DNA of 64,000 nt from Hansschlegelia quercus (GTDB lineage Bacteria; Pseudomonadota; Alphaproteobacteria; Rhizobiales; Methylopilaceae). The stretch covers positions 1 to 64,000 of the forward strand of contig NZ_SIUB01000006.1 in assembly GCF_004310425.1 (NCBI RefSeq), read 5' to 3'. The position numbers and the translations under genes are program-made. The notes below the pieces were generated by a model. That model made no database searches and had not been told where the DNA came from. It saw only the letters and a program-made list of their open reading frames with translations. This document shows, in pieces, positions 34,946 to 44,119 of this stretch (positions are counted from its first letter, which is position 1; every line of letters starts with the position of its first letter).

Positions 34946-35015
34946 TTCGACGTCCACATGAGGTCCGAGGTCGCAGACGGCAGGCGGCGAACCGCGCCTG
35001 CCGTCACCAAGGCGA

Positions 35016-36221
35016 TCAGTTCGCCTTGCGGAAGCCCGGCGTAGTGTCGACGTCCTTGGTCGAGTCGCCGCTCGCGTAGGAGCGGGCGCCGACGCCGGCA
35101 AGCTTGCCGCCCTGGACGATCAGATACTCGTCGCGGATCGGACGACCCTCGAAGTAGCACTCCAGGATCTCGCGCGTGCCCGCGGCGTAGCGGGCCTGGG
35201 CCGACAAAGAGGTGCCGGAGATATGCGGCGTCATGCCGTGATGCGGCATGGTCCGCCACGGATGGTCCTTCGGCGCCGGCTGCGGGAACCAGACGTCGCC
35301 GGCGTAGCCCGCGAGCTGGCCGCTTTCGCAAGCCCGCACGATCGCGTCGCGGTCGACGATCTTGCCGCGCGCGGTGTTGATGATGTAGGCGCCGCGCTTC
35401 ATCTTCGAGATCATCTTCTCGTCGAAGAGGTTCAGCGTCTCGGAATGCAGCGGGGCGTTGATCGTCACGACGTCGCAGACCTTGACCATGTCCTCGACGC
35501 TATCGTGCCAGGTCAGGTTCAACTCCTTCTCGACGGCCTCCGGCAGGCGGTGGCGATCGAAATAGTGAAGGTGGACGTCCCACGGCTTCAGCCGGCGCAG
35601 CACCGCGAGCCCGATACGGCCGGCGGCGACAGTGCCGATGTGCATGCCTTCGACATCGTAGGAACGAGCGACGCAGTCGGCGATATTCCAGCCGCCCTTG
35701 TTCACCCAGTCATAGGACGGCAGATAGTTGCGGACCTGGCTGACGATCATCATCACCACGTGCTCCGCGACGCTGATCGAGTTGCAGAAGGTGACTTCCG
35801 CGACCGTGATCCCGTGCTCGACCGCTGCGTCGAGATTGACGTGGTCCGAGCCGATGCCGGCGGTGAGCGCGAGCTTCAGCTTGGGCGCCTTGGCGATGCG
35901 CTCGGCCGTCAGATAGGCCGGCCAGAACGGCTGCGAGATGACGACCTCGGCATCATGGAGATGCTTCTCGAGCTCGGAGTCCGGGCCGTCTTTCGACGAG
36001 GTGACGATCAGCTCGTGGCCGTTCGCCTCGAGATATTTGCGCAGGCCCAGTTCTCCGGAGACCGAGCCCAGCAGTTCGCCCGGGTTGAAGTCGATGCCCT
36101 TGGGGGTCGGCAGCTTCTGTCCGTCCGCGTAATGCGTGATCTTCGGAAGATCATCGCGGGCATAGGATTTCGGCATTCCATCGATGGGATCGTCGTAGAG
36201 AACACAGACGACTTTAGCCAT
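35016..36221 (-). CDS. fdh: NAD-dependent formate dehydrogenase, metal-independent
   Basis: 401 residues, the length of the well-studied enzymes from Pseudomonas sp. 101 and other methylotrophs. Catalytic residues line up one position later than the Pseudomonas numbering: Asn147 in TFCNSIS, Arg285 in NTARGKIVD, Gln314 in WFPQPAP and His333 in MTPHISG. The NAD motif is VAAGRIG near 199, and Asp222 in FDRHR selects NAD over NADP. It oxidises formate to CO2 with NADH production, the last step of C1 oxidation, and needs no molybdenum or tungsten. A LysR gene lies 255 bases upstream on the same strand. Confidence 0.97.
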   Translation of the reverse strand: MAKVVCVLYDDPIDGMPKSYARDDLPKITHYADGQKLPTPKGIDFNPGELLGSVSGELGLRKYLEANGHELIVTSSKDGPDSELEKHLHDAEVVISQPFWPAYLTAERIAKAPKLKLALTAGIGSDHVNLDAAVEHGITVAEVTFCNSISVAEHVVMMIVSQVRNYLPSYDWVNKGGWNIADCVARSYDVEGMHIGTVAAGRIGLAVLRRLKPWDVHLHYFDRHRLPEAVEKELNLTWHDSVEDMVKVCDVVTINAPLHSETLNLFDEKMISKMKRGAYIINTARGKIVDRDAIVRACESGQLAGYAGDVWFPQPAPKDHPWRTMPHHGMTPHISGTSLSAQARYAAGTREILECYFEGRPIRDEYLIVQGGKLAGVGARSYASGDSTKDVDTTPGFRKAN

Positions 36222-36476
36222 TTCCTCTAATCCTTTTAAATTGAGAGAAGAGGAGACGCCGGCAAGGGCGCGCTTCGCCTATCCCCGCAGCCATTGAGGC
36301 CGCCGAGTGAAGCTCGCCAGACAGTCCATGCGCTACCCGTATTTGCCGAGCGCTTCCCCAGATCTTGCCCGTACCGACATTCTTCAGCGTCGGCTTCATG
36401 TCGGGCGAGACGATGCTCGCCGCTCTGGTCGCGGAGCGCCAATGAAAGTCTTGGAAGACCTGATAGGCGTCGACTA

Positions 36477-37397
36477 TCAGCCGGACGCCGCATGCGCAGT
36501 CGCGGGCCCAGCTTCAATGTCGACGGTGAGCGCTGAGGCGAGCAGCGCGTCCGCCATCGGCGATCGCGGCTCCCGGTCTGAAAGGACAAGCCCCACCGCC
36601 TGGCTGTGGACGGGATCGACGAGGTCGATCGCGACGAGATCGGGCTCGGCGTGAAACACATAGAAGAACGTGTGCGGGACGATCCCCGCCCATCCGCCGT
36701 GGCGAAGATGCGAACAAACGCCCAGGAAGGAGTTGCTGACCACCTGCGGCCTGATCTCAACTCCGATCGCCGCGGCGACGGAATTGACGATGCGGCGGTT
36801 CTGCATGTCTTCGCTCAGAAGACAAAGCCGCTCCTCCGCCGCCTCTCTCCAAGTTACGCTCCGGCGGCTCGCGAACCGATGATCGCGCCGGGCGACGAAG
36901 ACGTAGCGCTCGCGGTAAAGCGGCAGCCGACGAACGCGTTCGAGCGGCTCGTTCTCGAGATATGTCATCCCGCCGTCGAGTTCGAAGGCGTCGAGGCCGT
37001 CTTGAATGGCGCGGGACGTTAGCGATCGCACTTCGACGCTCGCCATCGGGTTTGCCGCGCTGAACCTCGCGGTGACGAAGGAGATCGCCGGCATCGCCGC
37101 GGGGATCACCCCGAGTTTGAGCACGCCGGTCAGCCCCTCCCGCGCGCCTGAGAGATCGTCTTTCAGGCTGTTGTAGTCCGTGAGGATCTGGCGACCCCAG
37201 GCCAGGACCTTCTCTCCCTCGGCCGTCAGCCCGACGAAGCGTTGTCCACGCACGACAAGCCGCGCGTCCAGATCCTCTTCGAGCTTGCGGATCGCGGCGG
37301 AGAGCGTCGGCTGCGCGACGTTGCAAGCGTCCGCCGCTTTCGCGAAATGCTTTTCACGAGCGAGCGTGACAAAATAGGAGAGATGACGAACGAGCAT
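36477..37397 (-). CDS. LysR-family regulator, probably of formate dehydrogenase
   Basis: 306 residues. The N-terminal helix-turn-helix (about 3-60) reads HLSYFVTLAREKHFAKAADA and QPTLSAAIRKLEEDL, followed by a substrate-binding domain with LKLGVIPAAMPAIS. The tail contains AATAHAASG-like low complexity. LysR genes of this type often sit next to formate dehydrogenase genes. It precedes fdh on the same strand and its own promoter region carries a Mo-box, so it could relay molybdenum status to fdh. The effector is unknown, formate being the obvious candidate. Confidence 0.85.
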   Translation of the reverse strand: MLVRHLSYFVTLAREKHFAKAADACNVAQPTLSAAIRKLEEDLDARLVVRGQRFVGLTAEGEKVLAWGRQILTDYNSLKDDLSGAREGLTGVLKLGVIPAAMPAISFVTARFSAANPMASVEVRSLTSRAIQDGLDAFELDGGMTYLENEPLERVRRLPLYRERYVFVARRDHRFASRRSVTWREAAEERLCLLSEDMQNRRIVNSVAAAIGVEIRPQVVSNSFLGVCSHLRHGGWAGIVPHTFFYVFHAEPDLVAIDLVDPVHSQAVGLVLSDREPRSPMADALLASALTVDIEAGPATAHAASG

Positions 37398-37428
37398 GCG
37401 AGACCCCGGCCGCGTCGGCGGCGTTGAT

Positions 37429-37452
37429 CGTTATTCCTTGATGGATATAACG
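37429..37452. promoter_or_regulatory. ModE-type operator (Mo-box), copy 3
   Basis: CGTTAT-N12-ATAACG, an exact inverted repeat of the inner hexamers. It lies between the lysR start (31 bases away, minus strand) and the amidotransferase start (50 bases away, plus strand), so it can act on both. Confidence 0.7.
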
Positions 37453-37502
37453 AACAGAAAGTCACCGCCATTTTGTGGCGTTGCGCTGATCGGAGGTCAA
37501 CG

Positions 37503-38249
37503 ATGACGAAACCAGGTCGACGCGCCGTCGCGATTCGTCACGTGGCGTTCGAGGATCTCGGCCTTCTGGCGCGCGTCCTCGACGCCGGAGGCTGGGAGAC
37601 GGCGTATTGCGAAGCGGCGACGGAGGATCTCCGTCATCGGTCGATCGTCGACGCTGACCTGATCACCATGCTCGGCGGCCCCATCGGCGTCGGGGACGAA
37701 GCCGGCTACCCTTTCCTGACGCACGAAAAGAAGCTCATCGAACGGCGCTTGAGGCGCGGTCTTCCGACGCTTGGGATCTGCTTGGGAGCGCAGCTCATGG
37801 CGGCGGCCCTCGGAGCCCGCGTCTATCGCGGAGCCGGGAAGGAAATCGGATGGGGCCCGATCTCGTTGACCGAGGACGGAGCCCGGTCCGCCCTTGCCCC
37901 GCTCGGCAGGGCCGAGGCGCATGTGCTGCACTGGCATGGCCATACGTTCGACCTGCCGAAGGACGCGACCCGCCTCGCATTCAACGAGAACTACGAAAAC
38001 CAGGCGTTCTCCTATGGCCGAGACGCCCTGGGGCTGCAGTTCCATCTTGAGGCCGGCCCCCTCGAACTCGAGGAATGGTATGTGGGCCACGCCGAGGAGC
38101 TCGCACGCTCCGGACTATCCGTTCGTTCGCTACGGGAAAAAGGACGCGGCCGCAGCGAGACCGCGGGAACCGCCGCGAGGGACGTTTTCTCCGGGTGGCT
38201 CAGCAGGATAGCCGCTGACGGCGCTCGCCAGGCGCTTGCCGTCGTGTGA
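37503..38249 (+). CDS. Class I glutamine amidotransferase (GMP synthase-like)
   Basis: 248 residues from the ATG at 37503 with GGAGG upstream. The catalytic triad is Cys93 in GICLGAQ, His181 and Glu183 in LQFHLE. HWHGHTFDLP near residue 143 is typical of the YfeJ/GMP-synthase-like group. It should hydrolyse glutamine or a gamma-glutamyl amide, but no synthetase partner adjoins it. It shares a Mo-box-containing promoter region with the lysR gene. The final 25 residues are less conserved. Confidence 0.85.
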   Translation: MTKPGRRAVAIRHVAFEDLGLLARVLDAGGWETAYCEAATEDLRHRSIVDADLITMLGGPIGVGDEAGYPFLTHEKKLIERRLRRGLPTLGICLGAQLMAAALGARVYRGAGKEIGWGPISLTEDGARSALAPLGRAEAHVLHWHGHTFDLPKDATRLAFNENYENQAFSYGRDALGLQFHLEAGPLELEEWYVGHAEELARSGLSVRSLREKGRGRSETAGTAARDVFSGWLSRIAADGARQALAVV

Positions 38250-38378
38250 GCGGACGCGGGTTCCGGTTTGCTGCGCCGCATTCGATCTCGCAATGCGCCG
38301 CTATATATTACGCCTCTGCCGCCGGCGCTTTCTTGATTGCGGGCTCGCATCCGGATGGCTGAAGAGAAGGACGATCCC

Positions 38379-39431
38379 ATGTTCGCTTGCACCGGATACG
38401 CCACAGAATCCGCCGACCAGCCGCTCGGCCCCTACGGCTTCGAGCGCCGCGATGTCGGGCCGACGGACGTTCGCATCGAGATCGCCTATTGCGGCGTCTG
38501 CCATTCCGATCTCCACACCGCCCGCAACGAGTGGAAGAACACAGTCTATCCGTGCCTGCCCGGCCACGAGATCGTCGGGAAGATCTCGGAGGTCGGCCCC
38601 GAGGTGACCAAGTTCAAGGTCGGCCAAGTCGCGGGCGTCGGCTGCATGGTCGAAAGCTGCCGGGAGTGTGCGAGCTGTAAGGAAGGCCTTGAGCAATATT
38701 GCGAAAACGGCTTCGTCGGGACTTATAACGGCGTCGAGAAGCAGACCGGCAGGAACACCTTCGGCGGCTATTCCAAGGCAATCGTGGTCGATCAGGACTT
38801 CGTGCTGCGCATCCCCGAGAACCTCGAGCTCGCCGCCGTCGCCCCTCTGCTCTGCGCCGGCATCACGACCTATTCGCCGCTCCGGCACTGGAAGGTCGGG
38901 CCGGGCATGAAAGTCGGCATCGTGGGCCTCGGCGGGCTTGGCCACATGGGCGTGAAGCTCGCTCACGCGATGGGCGCGCATGTCGTGCTGTTCACGACAT
39001 CCCCCGGCAAGGTCGAGGACGGCAAGCGCCTCGGCGCCGACGAGGTGGTGATCTCGAAGAACCCGGACGAGATGGCGGCGCACGCCGGAAGCTTTGACTT
39101 CATTCTCGACGCGGTCGCGGCCGCCCACGACATCAACGAATATCTCAATCTGCTGAAGCGCGACGCCACGCTATGCCAGGTCGGAGCGCCGGAGGATCCG
39201 CTGGCGGTCGCGGTCTTCAGCCTGATCTTCAAGCGCCGCAACTTCGCGGGCTCGCTGATCGGCGGCATCGCCGAGACTCAGGAGATGCTCGACTTTTGCG
39301 GCGAGCACGGCATCACCTCGGACATCGAGATCATCGAGATGGCCGAGATCGAGAACGCCTATGCCCGCATGCTGAAGAGCGATGTGAAGTACCGCTTCGT
39401 CATCGATATGGCGACGCTTGAAGCCGCCTGA
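38379..39431 (+). CDS. Zinc-dependent NADP aldehyde reductase/alcohol dehydrogenase, YahK/CAD type
   Basis: 350 residues from the ATG at 38379, with AAGGA seven bases upstream; the longer frame is not needed. The catalytic zinc motif is YCGVCHSDLH (Cys41) with GHEIVG near 62; structural zinc cysteines are in ESCRECASCKEGLEQYC. The NADP motif is GLGGLGHMGVKLA near 180. This subgroup reduces a wide range of aldehydes with NADPH. It stands alone. A CGCTATAT half-site with no second half lies about 80 bases upstream. Confidence 0.92.
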   Translation: MFACTGYATESADQPLGPYGFERRDVGPTDVRIEIAYCGVCHSDLHTARNEWKNTVYPCLPGHEIVGKISEVGPEVTKFKVGQVAGVGCMVESCRECASCKEGLEQYCENGFVGTYNGVEKQTGRNTFGGYSKAIVVDQDFVLRIPENLELAAVAPLLCAGITTYSPLRHWKVGPGMKVGIVGLGGLGHMGVKLAHAMGAHVVLFTTSPGKVEDGKRLGADEVVISKNPDEMAAHAGSFDFILDAVAAAHDINEYLNLLKRDATLCQVGAPEDPLAVAVFSLIFKRRNFAGSLIGGIAETQEMLDFCGEHGITSDIEIIEMAEIENAYARMLKSDVKYRFVIDMATLEAA

Positions 39432-39462
39432 CCCACCGACGCCATCAAGTCGCTGGCGGCGG

Positions 39463-40167
39463 TCAGTCGCCGGCGGCGGAGGCCACCAGGACGGGCTTGG
39501 CGCGATAGAGGTCCGGCATAAGCCGTTTCAGCGCCGCAACCTTCGGCAGGTCGTTGGTCGCGATGTACGGATAGGTCGGGTTCTGCGTCAGGAAGTCCTG
39601 GTGGTAGGCCTCGGCGGGGTAGAACGCCCTGCCCTGCTCGATCGTCGTCACGATCGCCGCGTCGAAGGCGCGCGCCGCGCTGAGCTGCGCCACATAAGCC
39701 TTCGCGACCTTCGCCTGCTCGGGCGTCGTCGGGAAAATCGCCGAGCGGTACTGCGTTCCGTGATCGGGCCCTTGGCGATTGAGCTCGGTCGGGTCATGCG
39801 CCACCGAGAAGTACACCTGCAGGATATGGCCGAGCGAAACCTTCTTCGGATCGAAGGTGACGCGCACGGATTCCGCGTGGCCGGTGTCGCCACCGCTGAC
39901 CTGCTGATACGACGCGGTCCGCTGCTCCCCGCCCTCATAACCGGAGACGGCCGCGGCTACGCCCGCGACGTGCTGGAACACGCCCTGCACGCCCCAGAAG
40001 CAGCCGCCGGCAAGCGTGATGGTCTCGAGCCCCGCGCCTGCGGGCTCGTCGAGCGTGGGCGCTGGGATCGCGCGACCCTCCTCCGCCGAGGAATACGTCG
40101 CCGTCAGCGCGGCGCCGAGCGCGAGCGCTGCGGCGAGGCCGAGCTCCTTAATCGATGAAGCGGTCAT
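39463..40167 (-). CDS. msrA: Peptide methionine-S-sulfoxide reductase MsrA, exported
   Basis: 234 residues. A signal peptide (about 1-28) precedes the MsrA domain with the active site GGCFWG (Cys56). GGDTGHAESVRV and YFSVAHDPTELNRQG are the usual substrate and acidic segments. It is the only Cys in the protein, so there is no internal resolving Cys and recycling needs an outside thiol or redox partner. It repairs methionine-S-sulfoxide in periplasmic proteins. The msrB gene lies 237 bases upstream on the same strand. Confidence 0.95.
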   Translation of the reverse strand: MTASSIKELGLAAALALGAALTATYSSAEEGRAIPAPTLDEPAGAGLETITLAGGCFWGVQGVFQHVAGVAAAVSGYEGGEQRTASYQQVSGGDTGHAESVRVTFDPKKVSLGHILQVYFSVAHDPTELNRQGPDHGTQYRSAIFPTTPEQAKVAKAYVAQLSAARAFDAAIVTTIEQGRAFYPAEAYHQDFLTQNPTYPYIATNDLPKVAALKRLMPDLYRAKPVLVASAAGD

Positions 40168-40404
40168 CGGTCTTCCCTCTCAGCCAAACATAGATGCGAA
40201 GCTTAAACGCCGAGCGGGAACTCGATCTCGCATACTCGGTCGGTAACTCGCCCGACAAGCGCTTGTAGAGCCGTTACGCGGGTGTCCGATTACCGTGGCC
40301 AGCGTTCACGCATAACCTTCCTTCGTCTCGGCGCCATCGAACGTTACGCGTGCCCCACGCCGGCGGCGTTTCATCATCGCCACACCAGGCGGAGGTCACG
40401 CTCC

Positions 40405-40896
40405 TCAGGCGGTTGCCGGCTTGAACGTCATGGCGACGCCGTTCATGCAGTAGCGCAGGCCGGTCGGCTTCGGGCCATCGTCGAAGACGTGGCCGAGATG
40501 CCCGCCGCAGCGGGCGCAGTGCACCTCCTCGCGCGTCATGCCCCAGGTGCTGTCGCTGCCCTGGCCGAGCGCGCCCTTGATCGGCGCCCAAAAACTTGGC
40601 CAGCCCGTACCGCTGTCGAATTTGGTCTCGGAAGCGAAAAGGTCCCTGTCGCAGCCGGCGCAGGCGAAGCGGCCGCGCCGGTGCTCGTCGTTGAGGGGGC
40701 TCGTGAAGGGCCGCTCGGTGCCGGCGTTGCGTAGGACCGTGAATTGGCCCGGCGTCAGCCGCGCCTTCCACTCGGCCTCGGCGTACGCCACCTCGAACTT
40801 GCCCGACGCCGCCGTCGCCGGTCGGCGGAAGAACGCCAATCCCATCGCCGTCAGTCCGGCTGTGGCTGCAAGCGCGCCGCGTCTTGTCGTGGCCAT
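40405..40896 (-). CDS. msrB: Peptide methionine-R-sulfoxide reductase MsrB, exported
   Basis: 163 residues. The N terminus (TTRRGALAATAGLTAMG) looks like a Tat or Sec signal. The zinc-binding pairs are Cys79/Cys82 (CAGC) and Cys127/Cys130 (CARC), and the catalytic Cys150 is in LRYCMNG. GTGWPSFW and GGHLGHVFDDGP are family hallmarks. Acts on methionine-R-sulfoxide, complementing the nearby MsrA outside the cytoplasm. Confidence 0.95.
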   Translation of the reverse strand: MATTRRGALAATAGLTAMGLAFFRRPATAASGKFEVAYAEAEWKARLTPGQFTVLRNAGTERPFTSPLNDEHRRGRFACAGCDRDLFASETKFDSGTGWPSFWAPIKGALGQGSDSTWGMTREEVHCARCGGHLGHVFDDGPKPTGLRYCMNGVAMTFKPATA

Positions 40897-41311
40897 GTCG
40901 ATCCCTTCCTCAAAGCTATCGTTTCGAGGAGTACGAACTCACGCGTCGGTATTCTTACAGGAACAAGGCAGGGTCACGGGTTCGTGATCGACAGCTATTC
41001 GGATGCGACGGCGGATCGTCGAAGCGGAGTGAGCACTCACGCAAATTGGACAGCGCGATCGTAATCCATTCCCCACGAAATCATCCGCGGATCGATCCGG
41101 ATCGAGGTCGGCTCGCAAGAGGAACATAGGTCGTCGCTCATCGTTGGCGGTTCGAGAAGGTCGTCCCTGACGGCCAGCCGCTATACCCGAGGAGAGCCGC
41201 CGATGTTCCTGGCGTCGCCGCAGATGTCGAGCTTCATCACCGGCGAGGCGCTTCCTGTGATCGGCGGATACACCGACCGCTGACCTCGTCCAAGGAACGA
41301 GCTGCCGTCGC
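40897..41311. other. Interval with an SDR gene remnant
   Basis: 415 bases upstream of msrB. No intact gene was found. Its right part carries the remnant of a short-chain dehydrogenase listed separately. The msrB promoter should lie at its left end. Confidence 0.5.
41167..41283 (+). pseudogene. C-terminal remnant of a short-chain dehydrogenase
   Basis: The last part of the frame ends FLASPQMSSFITGEALPVIG GYTDR and a TGA at 41281-41283. That is the closing segment of SDR proteins, where FLAS...ITGE...VxGG is the rule, yet no Rossmann motif or catalytic Tyr-x-x-x-Lys lies upstream. The upstream end of the homology is not clear. It looks like the residue of a deletion or rearrangement. Confidence 0.6.
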
Positions 41312-43042
41312 TTATCCCTTTTGATGTCCGATCGCCCAGACATAGGTCGCCAACGCGTCGACCTGGTCTTCGGAAAGATCCGCGCCGCCCATCGGCGGCA
41401 TCGCGCCGGGATGCTGTTTGGGTTCGGACACGCCGGTCACGATGGTCTTCTTCAGCCCTTCGAGACTCCCATCGCTCCACTCCCATGCGCCTGACGTCAG
41501 CGACGGCCCGATCGGGCCGCCACCAGCGTCGCCGCCGTGGCATCCGGCGCACGTTCCGCCGGCTTCTTCGCCGCGGAAGATGCGGCCGCCGAGCGCGACC
41601 TTCTCTGGCGTGGCGCCCGAGGGCGTCGGGAGCTTCACGCCCGCGTTGGGATCGATGCCTTCAGGCGGCGCCGCCTGGGCCGACGCGCTAGCCGCTGGAG
41701 CCGCGGGAGCGGCTTCGATTGCAGCGGACGGGTTCCCCTTGTACGTCACGCGCCAGATGCGGCCGGCCTGATCGTCGGAAATATAGAGGGAGCCGTCAGG
41801 GCCGACCGCGACGCCGGCTGGACGATGAGCCGCTCGCCCTGGCTCCTTGATCTTCCCGGCAAAGCCGTCTGCGAAGATCACGTAGTCGCCGTTCGCCTTG
41901 CCATCCTTCAGCGGCTGGAACACGACGTTGAATCCGTCCTGTGGAGAAGGCGCCCGGTTCCACGAGCCGTGGAACGCCACGAAGGCGCCGCCCTTGTAGG
42001 CGCTTGGGAACTGGTCCCCGAGATAGATCTCCATGTCGTTCGGCGCCCAGTGCGCGGGAAAGGCGGCGACCGGCGGACGCTTGTCCGCGCATGGGCCGAC
42101 CTTCTTGCCGCCGTCGCCGCCATATTCCGGCGCAAGCACGAGCTTCTTCTGGGTCGGATCGTAGTAGCAATAGGGCCATCCGAAATCGGCTTCCTTATCG
42201 ACCAGGACGACCTCCTCCGATGGCAGTTCTGCGCCCTGTCTGGGCGTGTAGAGCTTGCCCCAGCTCTCTGCGAGCTGGTCTCGACCGTGCTGCGTCGCGA
42301 ACAGCCGCCCTTCGGCGTCGAAGGCGAGGCCCTCGCCGTTCCGGAGCCCGGTGGCGTATCGCTCCCTGGGAGAAAACGTCTGGCCCGTTTTATTCGCGTC
42401 GTAGCGCCAGACGCCGGCCCGGGTCTCCAGCTCGACGCAGGGATCGGCGCCTTTGATCCCGGTCATCCGGTTCTTCGGCTGGCAGCTGTTGGTGGCGGAG
42501 CCGACCCCAATGAACAGCTCGCCATCCTTCGAGATCGCAAAGGGATGCATCGGATGATCGCCTACGTTCGGGATGCCCGAAACCACGACGTCGGGCTCGC
42601 CCCTCGGCGCGACGCCGTCTGCTGGAAGAGCGAAGCGGACGATCTTGTCATCCATCTCCGCGTAGAGCTTGCCATCGTGGATTGCGAGGCCGGTGCCGCC
42701 GGCGGACCCCTTCGCGGCGGTTCCTCCGAACCGCTCGACGGTTTCCGCATTGCCGTCGCCGTCCTTGTCCTGCAGGGCGACGAGGAAGCCGGCGTTCGGC
42801 TCGGGCTTATCCTTGTAATAGACGCCGCTCCAATTGTTGACGTAGACGACCCCGTTAGGCGCGACCGCAAGATGACGCGCGTGGCCGATCCCGTCGGCGA
42901 ACACGCTGACGCTGAAGCCCGGGGGAAGAGTGACCGCGTCCTTTGCGCCCTCCTGTGCGAACGCCGACGAACATGCGGCGAGCCCGACGGCGCACGCCGC
43001 CAGCACAGCCGCGCCTCCCTCGAGTTTCGGACGAGATGTCAT
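41312..43042 (-). CDS. Periplasmic sorbosone/sugar dehydrogenase-like beta-propeller with C-terminal cytochrome c domain
   Basis: 576 residues. A signal peptide (about 1-29, with LAACSSAFA) is followed by a beta-propeller of the PQQ-type glucose/sorbosone dehydrogenase family (FSVSVFADGIGHARHLAVAP, RNGEGLAFDAEGRLFATQHG, GWPYCYYDP). After an Ala/Pro linker near 455-480 comes a single-haem cytochrome c domain with CAGCHGGDAGG near 505 and a likely Met ligand in GAMPPMGG. It would oxidise a sugar or alcohol in the periplasm and pass electrons onward. Cofactor PQQ is inferred from the family. It follows the SMP-30-like gene by 86 bases. Confidence 0.87.
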   Translation of the reverse strand: MTSRPKLEGGAAVLAACAVGLAACSSAFAQEGAKDAVTLPPGFSVSVFADGIGHARHLAVAPNGVVYVNNWSGVYYKDKPEPNAGFLVALQDKDGDGNAETVERFGGTAAKGSAGGTGLAIHDGKLYAEMDDKIVRFALPADGVAPRGEPDVVVSGIPNVGDHPMHPFAISKDGELFIGVGSATNSCQPKNRMTGIKGADPCVELETRAGVWRYDANKTGQTFSPRERYATGLRNGEGLAFDAEGRLFATQHGRDQLAESWGKLYTPRQGAELPSEEVVLVDKEADFGWPYCYYDPTQKKLVLAPEYGGDGGKKVGPCADKRPPVAAFPAHWAPNDMEIYLGDQFPSAYKGGAFVAFHGSWNRAPSPQDGFNVVFQPLKDGKANGDYVIFADGFAGKIKEPGRAAHRPAGVAVGPDGSLYISDDQAGRIWRVTYKGNPSAAIEAAPAAPAASASAQAAPPEGIDPNAGVKLPTPSGATPEKVALGGRIFRGEEAGGTCAGCHGGDAGGGPIGPSLTSGAWEWSDGSLEGLKKTIVTGVSEPKQHPGAMPPMGGADLSEDQVDALATYVWAIGHQKG

Positions 43043-43128
43043 GACCGGTCTCCAGGAGGCTTTGCGCCTCTGTTGGTCGGGACGCTCGACGCAGGATCAG
43101 GCGTCGGAGGCTTCAACGATCAAAAACG

Positions 43129-44097
43129 TCAGTTCTTCGGCAGCGGCATCGAACGCAGGCGGAAGGCGTCCGGCGTCTTCCCCTTCTTGTCGGGGTCGCT
43201 GAGAGAGGCGAGCTGGCCTTCGGCCACCCAGATTGTGTCGCCCGCGACTGCAACCCCCGTCGGCCCGGCGAATTTCTGGAGAGTCTCGACCTTTGCCTCG
43301 TCGCCGGCGACCGTGACGCGGTCCAGCGTGCCGCCGCCCTCCACCATCAGGAAGCCGCCCGGTATCGGCTTCAAGCCATCAGGATGGGTGAGAGGACGCG
43401 AGGTCTTGAGCTTCGTGATCTTGCCGGGGGCGCCCATCTTGACGTCGATCCGGAACATCTCGCCCGACTGGTAGGTGTTGACGTAAAGAGCGCCATCGTC
43501 GCCGAAAGCGATCCCGTCGAGACCGCCCTTCAGCGCGTCGTCTTGGACGAATACCTCGAGATCTTTGGCGTCCGGCTTCAGCCGCAGGATCTGAGGCGCG
43601 GCGGTGTTGGTCACGTAAAGCGAGCCGTCCTCGCCGAGCGCAAAGTCGTTCGCGATTGCGGGTCCGCCGGGCAGCCGGGCGCTCACCTTCGGCGTGCCGC
43701 TCTTCAGATCGAAACCCTTGACCCAGGCGCCCTCGACCGCGCTCGGCCCCTTCAGCCCGATTGCGGATGCGTCGTTCGAAGCGACCCACAGCGTGCCGGT
43801 CTTCTCGTCCGCCAGCACGCCGAAGGTGGAGCGCGTGTCGTGCTCGCCGGGCTTGAAGAACGGGACCGGCGTGGAGCCGACCGGAGCCACGCGCAACACG
43901 CCGCCATCGGTGATGCTGCTGACGAACAGGGTCCCGTCCGCGAGCGAGGCTACGCTTTCCGGGAAGGGCGAGCCCGCCGGCAGCGTGACATCGCTATCCG
44001 CCGCCGCAGCGGTCGCCAGCCCGATTGCTATCGCCGCAGAGGCGACAATGCGCCATGTCGCTCGTCCTGACGCAAAAGGACCGCTGCACAACGTCAT
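43129..44097 (-). CDS. Exported SMP-30/gluconolactonase-like beta-propeller
   Basis: 322 residues with a signal peptide (about 1-34, ending ATAAAADSD). Repeated blades such as SLADGTLFVSSITDGGVLRV, LGEDGSLYVTNTAA and FGDDGALYVNTYQSG mark a six-bladed NHL/SMP-30 fold. It may open a lactone made by the neighbouring dehydrogenase, which lies 86 bases downstream on the same strand. GGAGG precedes the start. A Mo-box-like palindrome starts 22 bases upstream of the ATG. Enzyme activity is inferred, not shown by any catalytic motif I can verify. Confidence 0.8.
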   Translation of the reverse strand: MTLCSGPFASGRATWRIVASAAIAIGLATAAAADSDVTLPAGSPFPESVASLADGTLFVSSITDGGVLRVAPVGSTPVPFFKPGEHDTRSTFGVLADEKTGTLWVASNDASAIGLKGPSAVEGAWVKGFDLKSGTPKVSARLPGGPAIANDFALGEDGSLYVTNTAAPQILRLKPDAKDLEVFVQDDALKGGLDGIAFGDDGALYVNTYQSGEMFRIDVKMGAPGKITKLKTSRPLTHPDGLKPIPGGFLMVEGGGTLDRVTVAGDEAKVETLQKFAGPTGVAVAGDTIWVAEGQLASLSDPDKKGKTPDAFRLRSMPLPKN

Positions 44098-44119
44098 CGC
44101 TGCCTCCTCGAACTGTTTT

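Noticed and set aside
38289-38312. CGCTATATATTACG upstream of the aldehyde reductase as a fifth Mo-box
   Set aside because: The second half-site is missing at the 12-base spacing.
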